Origin: Bolinopsis microptera
Taxonomy: Eukaryota; Ctenophora; Tentaculata; Lobata; Bolinopsidae
DNA: 64,000 bases
Assembly (NCBI RefSeq): GCF_026151205.1
Contig: NC_087084.1
Coordinates: forward strand, 8,676,894 to 8,740,893
Direction: 5' to 3'
Made by a program: the position numbers and the translations under genes. Below, piece by piece: positions 24,567-35,175 of this stretch (the first letter of the stretch is position 1; each line of letters begins with the position of its first letter). The notes under the pieces were generated by a model, which was not told where the DNA came from, did not search any database, and saw only the letters and a program-made list of their open reading frames with translations.

Positions 24567-25471
24567 CGGCCCACAGCACGAGACATTTTGAGCTCCAAGA
24601 CTTAAGACTATAAAAGTCCCGAATTAAACGTAGCGACTTACCATCGTCAGCCGTCAAAAATTTAGAATTTGTATGTTATAAACTCTACACCTGCTATCAG
24701 TCTAACATGTAATTTAGTTTGTTATTGGCTAAATTTTCAACTCGATTAAGCGATGCAGACGGATGAACTAGGCTTCTCCTCCGTCAAAAACACAATGAGA
24801 GGGGATTGTGGAAGGACACGAACACTATTCGTTAACTCGTACCCCGGGTACCCCCTAGAACTGTGTCCCATCAGAGAGAGCCCATCACCCGTCAGATCGA
24901 AAACAGTGTTTTAGTTTTGATATATGCTGTACCAATTACAATAAATGGTAAGTCAAGGCTGACGTTGGTAGCAAAGTATAAAGTGACACGTCACAACAAA
25001 ATAACCACTACACACTACACACACTATACGCTATAACTATTGTACACAGTACACAGTATAACTAAAATATAAAATATAAACAAGTTACAAGAGACAAAAG
25101 AGTTTACAGAAGAGTTTTACATCGGCTCAGCACCGCCAGGACATTGGCTATACACGTGGGTCAATTAGTTTGATTTGGTATGGCTCGACCGGGAAAGTGG
25201 TCGAAATTAGTGCTCTTAATGAGTCATCACTGTCGTCTGAATATTAGAGCGGGAACTTCCCAAGTTTCGGCCAACAACGCGCACAGCATGGGCGCGCAAT
25301 GCTATGCGCGGTCTCGTATTACTAGACTGTGTCATTCGGCGGTTGCGCTCAGCGTTACTGGGAATGAGTTGTATGTTGTTTACCTAAATTCAAGCATGGT
25401 ATTCATAGATAAGCTTGTCAGTCAGTAAGTGCTTAAGTGGGAATAACAGGCAAATGAATATCACTTCATAA

Positions 25472-25747
25472 TCAGAATTCAGTGAAATTTCTGTCACACC
25501 ACTCAGTTCCATACCGGTTTTGAGCTCTTAGAAGTGACTGTTTAAGTAAATTCTTGACAGATCCGCATGTGGAGGTGAAATTTAACGGGCCAACTTTACG
25601 GAATTCGTTCCACAGCCATGCAGATTTATAAATAAATTGATTAGTTGGAGAGGGTGTAATGAACAGATTATCTTTCCTATTTGATATGTTGAATAAGTAG
25701 TATAACAAAATTGGTACTCGTGACTTAATGATCTTAAAAAGTTCCAT
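25472..25747 (-). pseudogene. LINE C-terminal fragment
   Basis: A 91-residue frame shows the LINE tail pattern (NQFIYKSAWLWNEF... SVKNLLKQSLL) seen downstream of many invertebrate RT domains. It is short and has no catalytic motif. It lies just downstream, on the same strand, of the larger LINE fragment at 25821-26790 but separately, so it may be another copy. Confidence 0.55.
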
Positions 25748-25820
25748 TACACAATTCTAGTTATTTACAGATGTGTAGGGATAAAATAGAAATGTTTAAT
25801 ATAATACTATTTTTGAGGTC

Positions 25821-26790
25821 CTATAGCATTATGCATTGGCCAGTATTTGAGTGGAAATCTGGGCTCTTATAATAGGCTGTAAAATTTTCGTTCACAGAGA
25901 GAATTGAATGGATTGCTCTTGCTGTGGCAGTAAATTTTGTAGGGTCTAGTGTTTTATCGGATAGCAAACCGGCTAGGTCAGTAATATTTTTGGGATGGAA
26001 GTTAAATTTTTCTCTAACTGAGGAGTAGAGTAAACAGTCAGTTAGAACATGAATTTCGTCCTCAATAGGCTTAAGCCCCTTGCTGAAAAAGCAAAAAGTG
26101 CACCATCGATGTTCTCTTGGTACTAGGGGGGTTTCGTAACGGCCCCTCTCAATGTAAAGATTGTGGCAGCTAATACGAAACCTTGTTAAGCTTTTCCGAG
26201 CATCAGGGATCTTAACCACTCCTAAGTATGTTTCTGGTTTAAAATCATGTTTAATTTGATTGTAGAATTCTAATTTAGGTGAGGATGCCTTGGCAGATTT
26301 CCAGGTATCCACAAATTCTTCCCTCATGTTGTGACTGATTTGGGTAGAGAGCTTGGATTTTGAAGAGGATGAGTGGGGGAAGTTATATTTGGTGAGAAGA
26401 TTAGAGATGTTGGTGTACCAAGGAAGGCCCAGCATAATCTGCTCGTGAAATGCAGCGGAGAGAAGTTCATTTTCAGTGCTTTCAAGGCGAGTATAGAAAT
26501 CTATTGCAAGTTTGCAGGCTTCAAAGAAGAGGGGGTGGCGCCCACTTTCGCCCCAGCAGCCTATATTTGATGCTTTTGAATGGACAGACAAGGACCACTT
26601 GATAAACTTAAGGTGGAATCTTTCATAGTGGTCTTGTGAGATGTACCTGAGAGTATGCTGGGGGTTGGCTTTGCTATCTGTTTTGGAGAGGTATCTCATG
26701 GTTTTTGAGTGAGGACATAAGATTTGGCAGCCATAGAGCAGTATCGGTTTTATTAGAGAGTCAAATAGAATGTTTAGAGAACGGTGAACG
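25821..26790 (-). pseudogene. LINE reverse-transcriptase 3' fragment
   Basis: From about 26790 downwards the frame reads RT thumb sequence (LFDSLIKPILLYGCQ). It continues through the 292-residue ORF with a region rich in aromatic and basic residues and then the zinc-binding tail: CTFC, IEDEIH and TDC. This is the C-terminal third of an invertebrate LINE ORF2; palm motifs and endonuclease are missing. In-frame stops appear upstream near 26865, where sequence next to the R2-like element starts. Confidence 0.75.
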
Positions 26791-26994
26791 GTCTTACAAA
26801 AGTCCTTGGAATAAGGTTGACTTAACTTATTCTGTAAAACCCTCTGGTGTCGAGACTACTCCATCAGATCCCAAATTCGGATCCACTACTGTTAAGGAGA
26901 CCCGCATCCAGTAGGGACTGTTGGCGGTAAGCTACAGCTCCTGCTGGTAATCGACTCGGAAAACAGTACAGTGGTCCCCGTTTTTGGGTTGGAA

Positions 26995-28877
26995 ATGAAC
27001 ACCAGATCTAAAACAGTTCCCCAGTTAGAATCCACACTTACTGCTCCTATACCCCCTCCTAGAAGCCGTAAATCTCAAAATCCCACCTCCCTTAGTGAAA
27101 AGCATGCTCTCCCTATCCACATTCACAAAAGAGCACAAGAAATCCAAGCTCCTAACACAGCCATAGATGAGTTCATAACATCGGAAAGACTGAAATCTAA
27201 CAGACAACAGATCCTAATATCAGACCACAGCACCCAAGAAGATATCTGTCCAACATGCCACCTAGGTGTTCTTGCTGAACAAGATGGGCTCCTTTGTGAA
27301 CAGTGCAATGTCTGGCACCATCCCATTTGTGAGGAAATCAACACCAAAGAATACAAACACCTCCAAGATGAAAAGTTTGACATTGCATTTGTATGTGGTA
27401 ACTGTGAAAAACAACACCTTACTACATCCACCTTACCCCTCCCGGATGCAGTCATCGCATCGATCAACAGTGCAAAATGGGGAGTCCTAAAAGGTTTACA
27501 GATAAGGCCAGCTGTAGACTCTATCTACAAGAGGGTAGTCCTTTGGAAGAAGAACATGTTTAAGGTACCGAAAGGCAAGATAGGAGAGAGTTTTATTGAG
27601 GAAGTTGCCAATACCATCAATCTCTTTAACAGTGGCTCTAACCTTGAGAGTGTTGCAATTACTATGACGCTTATAATTTTTCCCCTCCTGCTCCAGAAAC
27701 CCTCCAAATCCTCTAAAGCCAAAGACCATGTAGCACACCTGGAAAGAAGACTCCAACTATGGAAAGATGGCGAAATAGAGAAGCTCGCTAGGGAATGTAA
27801 ATCAATACAAGATCGCCTACTCAAATCTAAGTACAGCCCAGGACATCACAACAAAGTCTTCACACGACTCATGTTACTAGGAAAAGTCTCTGCAGCCTTA
27901 AGATGGAATGGGAGCCAGAGAAGTAAACTCCTGGACACAAGCCCTACTGTCATACAGGAACTCATAAAGAAACACCCCGAAAGCAGCCCATCACTCGAAT
28001 CTAGTCTGACGAAGGGACCCATTGAAGAAGTAGACAACGTCATATTTGATTCCATTGATTCCAGCAGAATTGAAAAGGTTGCAAGAGACCTCAGCGGATC
28101 TGGTGGGCCCTCAGGAACTGATGCAGAGACATGGCAGCATATTCTCTGCTCTAAGCAGTTTAAGAAAAAGCCTGAACTTCTAAAAGAAGCAGTTGCAGTT
28201 TTGGCCAGAAAGCTGTGTTGCCAAAAGATACAGCCCGACCACCTGAAAACATACATAGCAGGTCGCCTCATCCCCCTTGACAAAGACCCAGGGGTTAGAC
28301 CCATTGGGATTGGTGAAGTCCTTAGAAGAATAGTCGGAAAAGCAGTGATGACCACATTGAAAAAGGACATTATCATGAACACAGCACCCATGCAACTGTG
28401 TGGTGGCTTACAAGGAGGAGTGGAAGCTGCCATTCATGCAGTCAGAAAGATCTTTGAAGAGGAATCCACAGAAGCGATCCTGCTTGTTGATGCTGAAAAC
28501 GCCTTCAATGCATTAAATCGCAACACAGCCCTTAGGAATCTTCGATACACCTGTCCAGAACTATTCACTTACATCCTAAATACATACAGTCAAGAAGCTA
28601 ACCTATTCATCGCCAACAGTGATGACCACTTACAATCTCAGGAAGGAACTACACAGGGAGATACCTGTGCACTCGGATGGTATGCACTGAGCCTAATGCC
28701 TCTGCTCAGAGAAGTCCAGGTTAAACAGACAGAACCTGAAACAGAACTAGGATCAGACAGGGAACCCAACACTTATCCCAAACAAGTTTGGTATGCTGAC
28801 GACTCTGCAGCAGGGGGTAAACTTGATCAACTCACGAAATGGTGGGAGGACCTTAAAGATCATGGTCCCATGTATGG
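26995..28877 (+). CDS. R2-like retrotransposon protein, N-terminal part: PHD finger and reverse transcriptase
   Basis: ATG 26995 is the first ATG in frame. Residues about 84-145 form a C4HC3 PHD finger: CPTC, CEQC, WHHPIC, CGNC. A basic helical linker follows, then the reverse transcriptase: RPIGIGEVLRRI at about 434, catalytic Asp in LLVDAENAF at about 492, GTTQGD at about 551 and YADD at about 600. The frame ends where the copia LTR begins (28878), leaving a short foreign tail. The enzyme would copy its RNA onto a nicked chromosomal target. R2 proteins usually carry CCHH fingers and Myb at this end; a PHD finger suggests binding to a histone tail, which is inference. The insertion should inactivate this copy. 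Confidence 0.88.
28873..28877 (+). repeat. Target-site duplication, left copy (TATGG)
   Basis: TATGG directly precedes the TGTTAG end of the copia LTR and is repeated at 35176-35180. Five bases is the usual duplication for Ty1/copia integrase. Confidence 0.95.
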
Positions 28878-29178
28878 TGTTAGATGACTCTAAGTTGACC
28901 AATTAAAACCAGTAATTGTCGTATGTACAAAACCTGTAAAACGCAATACTTTATTACATAATAGAATAACTTTACAACCAAATTAAACCAATTCCAAATA
29001 TATACCTAATAACTAAACATTGTAAATACTTACCGATTGGACGGTAGTGTGCTGCCAATGTTCCACTCCTCCCCAGTCCAATCGGTTATCCTTCTTTGGT
29101 AGTCATTGCTAGAAAGGGTAAGCACGGTTAGAAGTATTCTGTCACGAAAGAGAGAGAAAGGTGTGAACAGTAATAACA
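28878..29178 (-). repeat. Copia 3' LTR
   Basis: 301 bp, downstream of the pol stop on the coding strand, preceded by the polypurine tract. Identical to the other LTR at all but one position. Confidence 0.95.
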
Positions 29179-29250
29179 TTCCCCGGTTTTCCTTTTCCAG
29201 CAATGCTAGCCCCAATTTCTCTTAAGATTGCACTACTAAATTACACAAAA

Positions 29251-29431
29251 ATACGCTCGAAGATCCCGTCTGAGCTACATCTGTCTTCAGATTATCACCC
29301 GCAGTGACCTATCTAGACATATCCATAAAATAACTGCCACACTCTCGAAATGTTTCCAATAATTACGCTCAACAACCCCGTTGGAGCTACTGCTGTCTTC
29401 TGATTATCACCCGCAGTGACCTATCGAGACT
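29251..29431 (-). repeat. Imperfect direct repeat in the copia 3' untranslated region
   Basis: Two units of about 70 bp begin at about 29251 and 29361. They share GATTATCACCCGCAGTGACC with CTGTCTTC upstream. The region 29179-30171 has no ORF, so this is a long non-coding 3' region. Confidence 0.8.
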
Positions 29432-30171
29432 AAAACATTCGAAGTTTATTACCAAGAAAACATAATACATCATATTAAAATTCTCTTCAAACCCCGCTAA
29501 AATACAAAACGCCACGCAACCAGCGCGCATTTTCAAATGCTGCTACATTGGTACTTTTTATACCCACGCGCACAAAATAACTAGCAATCTAGAAATCTAG
29601 AAATTCCTTTGTTCGATTTTAAAAACTCACGGAGGTTTAAAAATCTAGCTCAAAAACTAAGAGCGTCTCATAAAACGAATAAAAATTTGAAATAGATGCT
29701 AACAGAACAAACTCAGCAAAGTGGATTAGTTACCTAAATTAGCTACAAACATATTATATACGCAGATATATTATTATGTTTACCTGCGACCACACTCTTT
29801 TGCAAATTAAAATGAAATATACAAACTTAAAATAAAAACTGACGAGACGAAATAATATATACTCCTGACATTGCTCAGCAAATAACTCGTAAAAAACACG
29901 ATTAACTACGAATCATGGAACTGAATAAACATACTGAAAAATTTTGCTTAATCTTATAACAGACATAAAATTGGTCCTAAACAAGTATTCTATTTAAAAT
30001 CATAGAACCCGACAACAAATTGTGATAAACAAACTTAAAACACGACAAGATTTTAACAACAAACATACAACTGAAACAAACTCACAAAACCTAAAATAAA
30101 TACATCGACTCTTGACTCAAAAACGTAAGACTCAAACACTCAACAACACACGAACAGCTTATGACCGATGA

Positions 30172-33100
30172 CTATCTTTTGAGATATTCGTCCAAGTGAA
30201 AGTATCCTGTTTCAAGAATCTTTGCCAAATCTCCACTGGAGACACCCTTCTTTGTTAAACAGTCAGCCAACATTTTTGGTGTAGGAACCCATCTGAACTC
30301 TCCTATTACCCCTTTATGTAAGTTTTCCTGCAGAACGGCTATATCAAGGACTAATCTTTTATCTTGACACAAACTGCTGGAGTGTACATTATCATAGAGT
30401 TGTTTTGAATCAATCAAGACAACAATCGGGATCACTTCATTATGCGGATCTCTGAACAACATTTCTGACAACACTTGTCTTATATAGATCGCTGCAGCTG
30501 TGCCAGAAGTACAGCTAAGTGTTTCAGCAGCGAATATAGAGTGCACGACTCTCTTAACTTTATTGCTTGACCACGCTATCAGGTTTGCTACATTTCCATC
30601 TGCAAGGAAAATAATGTAACCACTAGCACTATGCTTGGTTCCGGAGATGTTGCCCAAGCTTGCATCTGTGAAGCACAAGAGGTGTAAGTTTCCTTTCTCA
30701 ATATCTAATTTTCTATAGACTACTCTTTTTGGCCCGTCAGCCAATTTCTTTGTTACCTTATTTAAACTTTTAAGGTGTTTAACTTTCTTGGTACTGTAAG
30801 TGGAATGTTCCAGAGTGTCAAAGGATAAATCAGGTCTGGTTTGAGAGCTCAACCACAAAAGTTTTCCCAATAGCTTTTGATATTCTACTAATTCCTCCTC
30901 CGTGAGGTCACTCTCTGCTTCCGTACATCTGCTACTAGCTATATCCACTGGTCTTATAGCTAATGCGTAATCTCTTTGATCGACGTATATGTCTTTTTCA
31001 TTCTGCACCACTTTCCACCCAAGATAGGTGAATACTCCCGTATAACTTCTGCTGATTTTGAACGTACTGTAGATTGATTTTATTACAGTGTTCTTGAATC
31101 GGGTTGTTCCACAGTGCAGTATATCATCAACGTGTGTAACCATCACTCCTTGCAATCTGTTGTTCTCGTAATATCTAAACAAAGATTTATCTAACTTTGA
31201 GATCTCACAGCTAGAAGTCTCAGTCAGATGTTCCTTAATAGTAACGTACCATCTTCTTGCACTGTCACCAAGTCCGTATAGCGGTTTAAGTAATTTCCAG
31301 ATTACTCCTCGCTTCCTTATATCACGGGGAGGTTTAACAAATACGTCTCTCATAGTTCCTTTAGCTTGTAGAAAAGCACTGGTTACATCTAAAGTGTCAA
31401 CAGTCCAATTATATGAAGCTGCTAGTGAAAATAACAGTCTAATAACTACCTTAGTTACCGTAGGAGAGTCTTTCCTCATGACACAATTCTCCTCGAAACC
31501 TCTAGCAACCAGTCTTGCTTTAACTTGCTCATCGTTTTCTCCCTTAGTAGTTACTACCCACCTTGATGATACATGACTTTGTCCCGTATCTTTAGTTTCT
31601 TGGTATACTCCGAATTCTGACAGTCTTTTCAGTTCCTGTTCCTTAGCAACGTCTATCTTCTTTGAGTCCTGTATTCCGATTGCGAAGATATAAGGCTCAG
31701 CATCTTCTTGCGTCAATAGTACAGTTGTATTCCTTTGATTACCTTCTTGTTTCTCAACATGATGCTTTTCCAAATCTACTATTATTGGCTCTTCCACTAG
31801 ATCCTGTTCGATTTGAAATGAATTTCTCGAACATTCTGACGTCTTGTCAGCTCTCTTCTCGATCATTCCGTATTTCCAAGGTTCCTCATCCTCAGATCTA
31901 AAACGTATCACATCTCCTCTAATCAGTCGGATTTTTGTAGAATCCCCAGATATACTATTCCAGATTGAGTTGTCTGTTTCTGTATTAGCTTCATCTACCT
32001 CCGTCGAGGTTTCCGTTTCTGTGGTTTCAGCAGAGACATCTGTTATAGAAGAGACGTCTACATTCGCTGTGTCATCTACATTCACTGTGTCATGAGATTC
32101 TATAGATTGAGCCCTATCTTCTACCAATGTTTGAACAGTTGTTACTGGGGCCTCCTCGTCCTCATCTTCTATATCATCAAACTCTATAGACTGAGTAGTA
32201 TTTTCCCCAGGCCTAACTTCCTCCACTGCTGCTCGATAAACCGACTCGGAGATTATAATAGGCTTACCAACATTCCCCTGGCCCTGCAAGGTTGCACCAC
32301 TTCCTTCAATTTGTTCTTTTGCTCTAGATTTAAGAACCACTTTACACGGATGCACTCTCATGATGTGACCCCCGTGCTTGATCAGAACTTGATTAGCAAC
32401 CTGTCCTATTAGTGTTGCTGGTCCATACCAGAACTTTTTACTTCTCTTGAAGTACACGAGATCGCCACTGCAATATCTATAGTTAGCTTGCGGAAATATC
32501 CTCTGTTGGAGTGCTCTCTTGAGCTTGTCGTTAGCTTCTAATTCAACAAACTTCAATCTAGCCAGAGAGAGAGCGTTGAGGTGATCACTGACTATTTTAA
32601 GAACACCTTCGTGGTTTAATGTTCCAGGAGTCATATTTTCTTCCATGATTCCAGGAACCCTTGGGTTTGTTCCGAATACTAGTTGGTGAGGGCTGAATCC
32701 GTATGTATTACTGAGAGAATTTTTAGCACTAACAGACCACGCTATAGCAATTTCAGGATCACATCTCATTTCTTCTAACAAAGATTTTATCATGCATCCC
32801 AAGATGCCGTTGTGTCGTTCTACAATCCCATTGCACCAAGGTGAATACGCTGGCGATGTCTGAATCTTGATGTTCAGTACTGAGCAAGCTTGGTTAAAAC
32901 AATCATTTACAAATTCTCCTCCATTATCTGATATGAAGGTCGATGGTGGTCCAAATATGGATATCCAATGCTTAAATACCTTATCAAGTATTTCTTGAGC
33001 TTCCTTGCTGATCACTCGAGCTGCCACAGAATACCTTGTTACGGTATCAACCATATGTTGTAAAGTCACCTCATCATTTATAATTTTTAAGTCCATAGCA

Positions 33101-34686
33101 ACGACTTCATTAAAAATTGAAGCTTGAGGGATTCCCACTTTCCTCTTCGGAATAGATCTAGTCTTGTACTTCAAGCAAAAATCACATGTTTGATCAATCT
33201 TCTCAAGCTCCTCTATGATCTTATTACCATCTTTCAACTTTGCGTTTTTGATGACTTTACCTATCTTCGCAGCTGATGCGTGAGCGTAGTAACGGTGATA
33301 AAAGTCAGCAGTTTTTCCACAGTCTTGCTCTTCAGACACTTGATAAGTTACTCCACTTTCTTGCCCATCTCCACAACGTGCAATCGGCACAGCTACATGA
33401 CCCGATTTTGTACTCCGCAACTTCTCCAGTGTTTTGCTGTCTTTTATTTTTAGGGTCATATTTTCCATGTCTAGTACCATACCCATTTTCGTCATGGTTT
33501 GCTTCGCTAGCAAAAGAGGAATATCGTTCGTCACCACGTATGTTTTCAAAAACATATCTTTGTTGCAAAGGTTAATAGGTATAGTTTTCAAAGCAATCGA
33601 CTTCACTGGCTTACCATCTCCAAATCGAAATGTCCTTTCAGTAGTCTCAGTCTGTATCAGTTTCATCTCTTCTGTAGTCAAAGAGCTTTCATACACTGTA
33701 AACCACTCCTTTCCACAGATGGTTGCACATGCCCCTGTATCTATCAACGCTTTGTTCGTACATTCACCTGTTAAGTAAATTATCTCTTCTTCGCAATCTG
33801 GAAGTGAAAAATCTGATTCAAATAAAGCGTAGACCTTTCTGCGAGAGTCATCATCTTGTTTTTGATGAGATTTAGCGAATGTGTTAAAAGAACACTCAGC
33901 GACAACATGACCTGGTTGATGGCATATAAAACAACTGATCCTTTGGTTACTGCTCCCCCTCATGTAAGACTTTTGTCCTCGTTTCTGTGCATATGGGTTG
34001 AATCTAGACTGCCCTCTATTCTGACCGTAAGGGTTATATCTGTTTTCCCCTCTCATAGGTTGACCAGTGAAGTTTCTTTGATGATCCCCATTTCTAGTCC
34101 AGTGCACGTCAGACCCCATTTGCTGATCCTCAGTTAGAAAGACGGGTTCCTGCTTTACCACCTCCATTGGAGTACTTTTGAAAGGCAGACTGGATTGATT
34201 CTCATTCCTTGTAAATCCATCTCCAAATGTCCTTTTTAACTGTTCTTGCATCAAGTTATAAGATAATGTACTAGTGCAAGTTGCTCTAACTAATCTGGCC
34301 TGTTCATCGTTTAGGCTAGCCTGATTTAACAGTCTATATGCTAATATCATATCGTCATAGAGCTCTTTGCTTTCTCTCAGCTGTTTAAGGATCTGATACC
34401 TCCGCTGGAATTCCAAGATGTAGTTGTCGATATCTTCTCCATCTCCTCTTCTATATCTCTCAAAGTCGTCTATTGCCTTAAATAAAGACTGAGTACCGTC
34501 CTTCTTGTACAGTTTGTCCAGTTCAGCAATGAGTTTATCAACTCCATCTTCAGCTCCTAGAACCTTTATTGGTATATTTATAGAAACCTCCTGTGGTTTC
34601 CCATTCATGTTCATGATAAGTTTACTTGCTTGCTGTTTCACTGATGCTCCGGTTCCAAGCTGCCATATAAGCACTTTTTTTTCCAC
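30172..34686 (-). CDS. Copia Gag-Pol polyprotein
   Basis: One frame of about 1500 codons. Order: Gag with CFICHQPGHVVAEC zinc knuckle (residue about 252), aspartic protease LIDTGA (about 315), integrase with HH-CC (CDFCLKY) and DDE core including SDNGGEF (about 588) and VERHN, then reverse transcriptase with LDVTSAFLQA and THVDDIL (about 1188), and RNase H with CFTDASLG (about 1338) and ADCLTKKG. Integrase before RT defines Ty1/copia. The RT box is HVDD, not YVDD. The frame as drawn opens at a GTG. The likely true start is ATG 34736, whose frame is offset by one base across a run of eight A (34675-34682), so Gag is frameshifted at its 17th-20th codon or the run is miscounted. Everything after that run is intact. 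Confidence 0.95.
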   Translation of the reverse strand: MEKKVLIWQLGTGASVKQQASKLIMNMNGKPQEVSINIPIKVLGAEDGVDKLIAELDKLYKKDGTQSLFKAIDDFERYRRGDGEDIDNYILEFQRRYQILKQLRESKELYDDMILAYRLLNQASLNDEQARLVRATCTSTLSYNLMQEQLKRTFGDGFTRNENQSSLPFKSTPMEVVKQEPVFLTEDQQMGSDVHWTRNGDHQRNFTGQPMRGENRYNPYGQNRGQSRFNPYAQKRGQKSYMRGSSNQRISCFICHQPGHVVAECSFNTFAKSHQKQDDDSRRKVYALFESDFSLPDCEEEIIYLTGECTNKALIDTGACATICGKEWFTVYESSLTTEEMKLIQTETTERTFRFGDGKPVKSIALKTIPINLCNKDMFLKTYVVTNDIPLLLAKQTMTKMGMVLDMENMTLKIKDSKTLEKLRSTKSGHVAVPIARCGDGQESGVTYQVSEEQDCGKTADFYHRYYAHASAAKIGKVIKNAKLKDGNKIIEELEKIDQTCDFCLKYKTRSIPKRKVGIPQASIFNEVVAMDLKIINDEVTLQHMVDTVTRYSVAARVISKEAQEILDKVFKHWISIFGPPSTFISDNGGEFVNDCFNQACSVLNIKIQTSPAYSPWCNGIVERHNGILGCMIKSLLEEMRCDPEIAIAWSVSAKNSLSNTYGFSPHQLVFGTNPRVPGIMEENMTPGTLNHEGVLKIVSDHLNALSLARLKFVELEANDKLKRALQQRIFPQANYRYCSGDLVYFKRSKKFWYGPATLIGQVANQVLIKHGGHIMRVHPCKVVLKSRAKEQIEGSGATLQGQGNVGKPIIISESVYRAAVEEVRPGENTTQSIEFDDIEDEDEEAPVTTVQTLVEDRAQSIESHDTVNVDDTANVDVSSITDVSAETTETETSTEVDEANTETDNSIWNSISGDSTKIRLIRGDVIRFRSEDEEPWKYGMIEKRADKTSECSRNSFQIEQDLVEEPIIVDLEKHHVEKQEGNQRNTTVLLTQEDAEPYIFAIGIQDSKKIDVAKEQELKRLSEFGVYQETKDTGQSHVSSRWVVTTKGENDEQVKARLVARGFEENCVMRKDSPTVTKVVIRLLFSLAASYNWTVDTLDVTSAFLQAKGTMRDVFVKPPRDIRKRGVIWKLLKPLYGLGDSARRWYVTIKEHLTETSSCEISKLDKSLFRYYENNRLQGVMVTHVDDILHCGTTRFKNTVIKSIYSTFKISRSYTGVFTYLGWKVVQNEKDIYVDQRDYALAIRPVDIASSRCTEAESDLTEEELVEYQKLLGKLLWLSSQTRPDLSFDTLEHSTYSTKKVKHLKSLNKVTKKLADGPKRVVYRKLDIEKGNLHLLCFTDASLGNISGTKHSASGYIIFLADGNVANLIAWSSNKVKRVVHSIFAAETLSCTSGTAAAIYIRQVLSEMLFRDPHNEVIPIVVLIDSKQLYDNVHSSSLCQDKRLVLDIAVLQENLHKGVIGEFRWVPTPKMLADCLTKKGVSSGDLAKILETGYFHLDEYLKR

Positions 34687-34874
34687 GTGCTGTAGTCAGC
34701 GCTATCGTCTAACACAGGTATCTCACGAAGACTCATGATTACCGTTTGACTAAAAAAAAACTCCCAAAGTGTCTCTAAAAAAACTCCAAAATGTCTCTCA
34801 ATGTCTCTCAAAAGAAAACAAAAGTTCCACAGTTGTTAGGTCGTTGGGTAGATCGTCCTGCTTCCTGCTATCAC

Positions 34875-35175
34875 TGTTAGATGACTCTAAGTTGACCAAT
34901 TAAAACCAGTAATTGTCGTATGTACAAAACCTGTAAAACACAATACTTTATTACATAATAGAATAACTTTACAACCAAATTAAACCAATTCCAAATATAT
35001 ACCTAATAACTAAACATTGTAAATACTTACCGATTGGACGGTAGTGTGCTGCCAATGTTCCACTCCTCCCCAGTCCAATCGGTTATCCTTCTTTGGTAGT
35101 CATTGCTAGAAAGGGTAAGCACGGTTAGAAGTATTCTGTCACGAAAGAGAGAGAAAGGTGTGAACAGTAATAACA
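34875..35175 (-). repeat. Copia 5' LTR
   Basis: 301 bp, ends TGTT...AACA on the coding strand. It should hold the promoter of the element. Target duplication TATGG follows at 35176-35180. Confidence 0.95.

Larger units (their letters stand above)
21414..25470. other. Intergenic, no gene seen
   Basis: AT-rich with scattered CG-rich islands (about 22985-23040 and 23150-23180). Includes the 8-bp array at 23504 and the GC palindrome at 24503. No ORF is convincing. Confidence 0.45.
28878..35175 (-). mobile_element. Full-length Ty1/copia LTR retrotransposon
   Basis: The 6298-bp element is bounded by two 301-bp LTRs (28878-29178 and 34875-35175) that differ at one base seen (G/A at the site in AAACRCAATACTT). 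It has TG...CA ends and a 5-bp duplication TATGG. It is coded on the minus strand, antisense to the R2-like ORF it interrupts. A purine-rich stretch (minus strand, about 29179-29198, ending GGGGAA) abuts the 3' LTR and serves as polypurine tract. No clear primer-binding site could be assigned next to the 5' LTR. The LTR identity says the insertion is very recent. Confidence 0.96.

Noticed and set aside
27846-28433. Minus-strand ORF of 195 codons
   Set aside because: Antisense of the R2-like reverse transcriptase; no recognisable domain.
34505-34738. Plus-strand ORFs across the copia element (31394-34738)
   Set aside because: All are antisense shadows of the Gag-Pol frame with no domain of their own.
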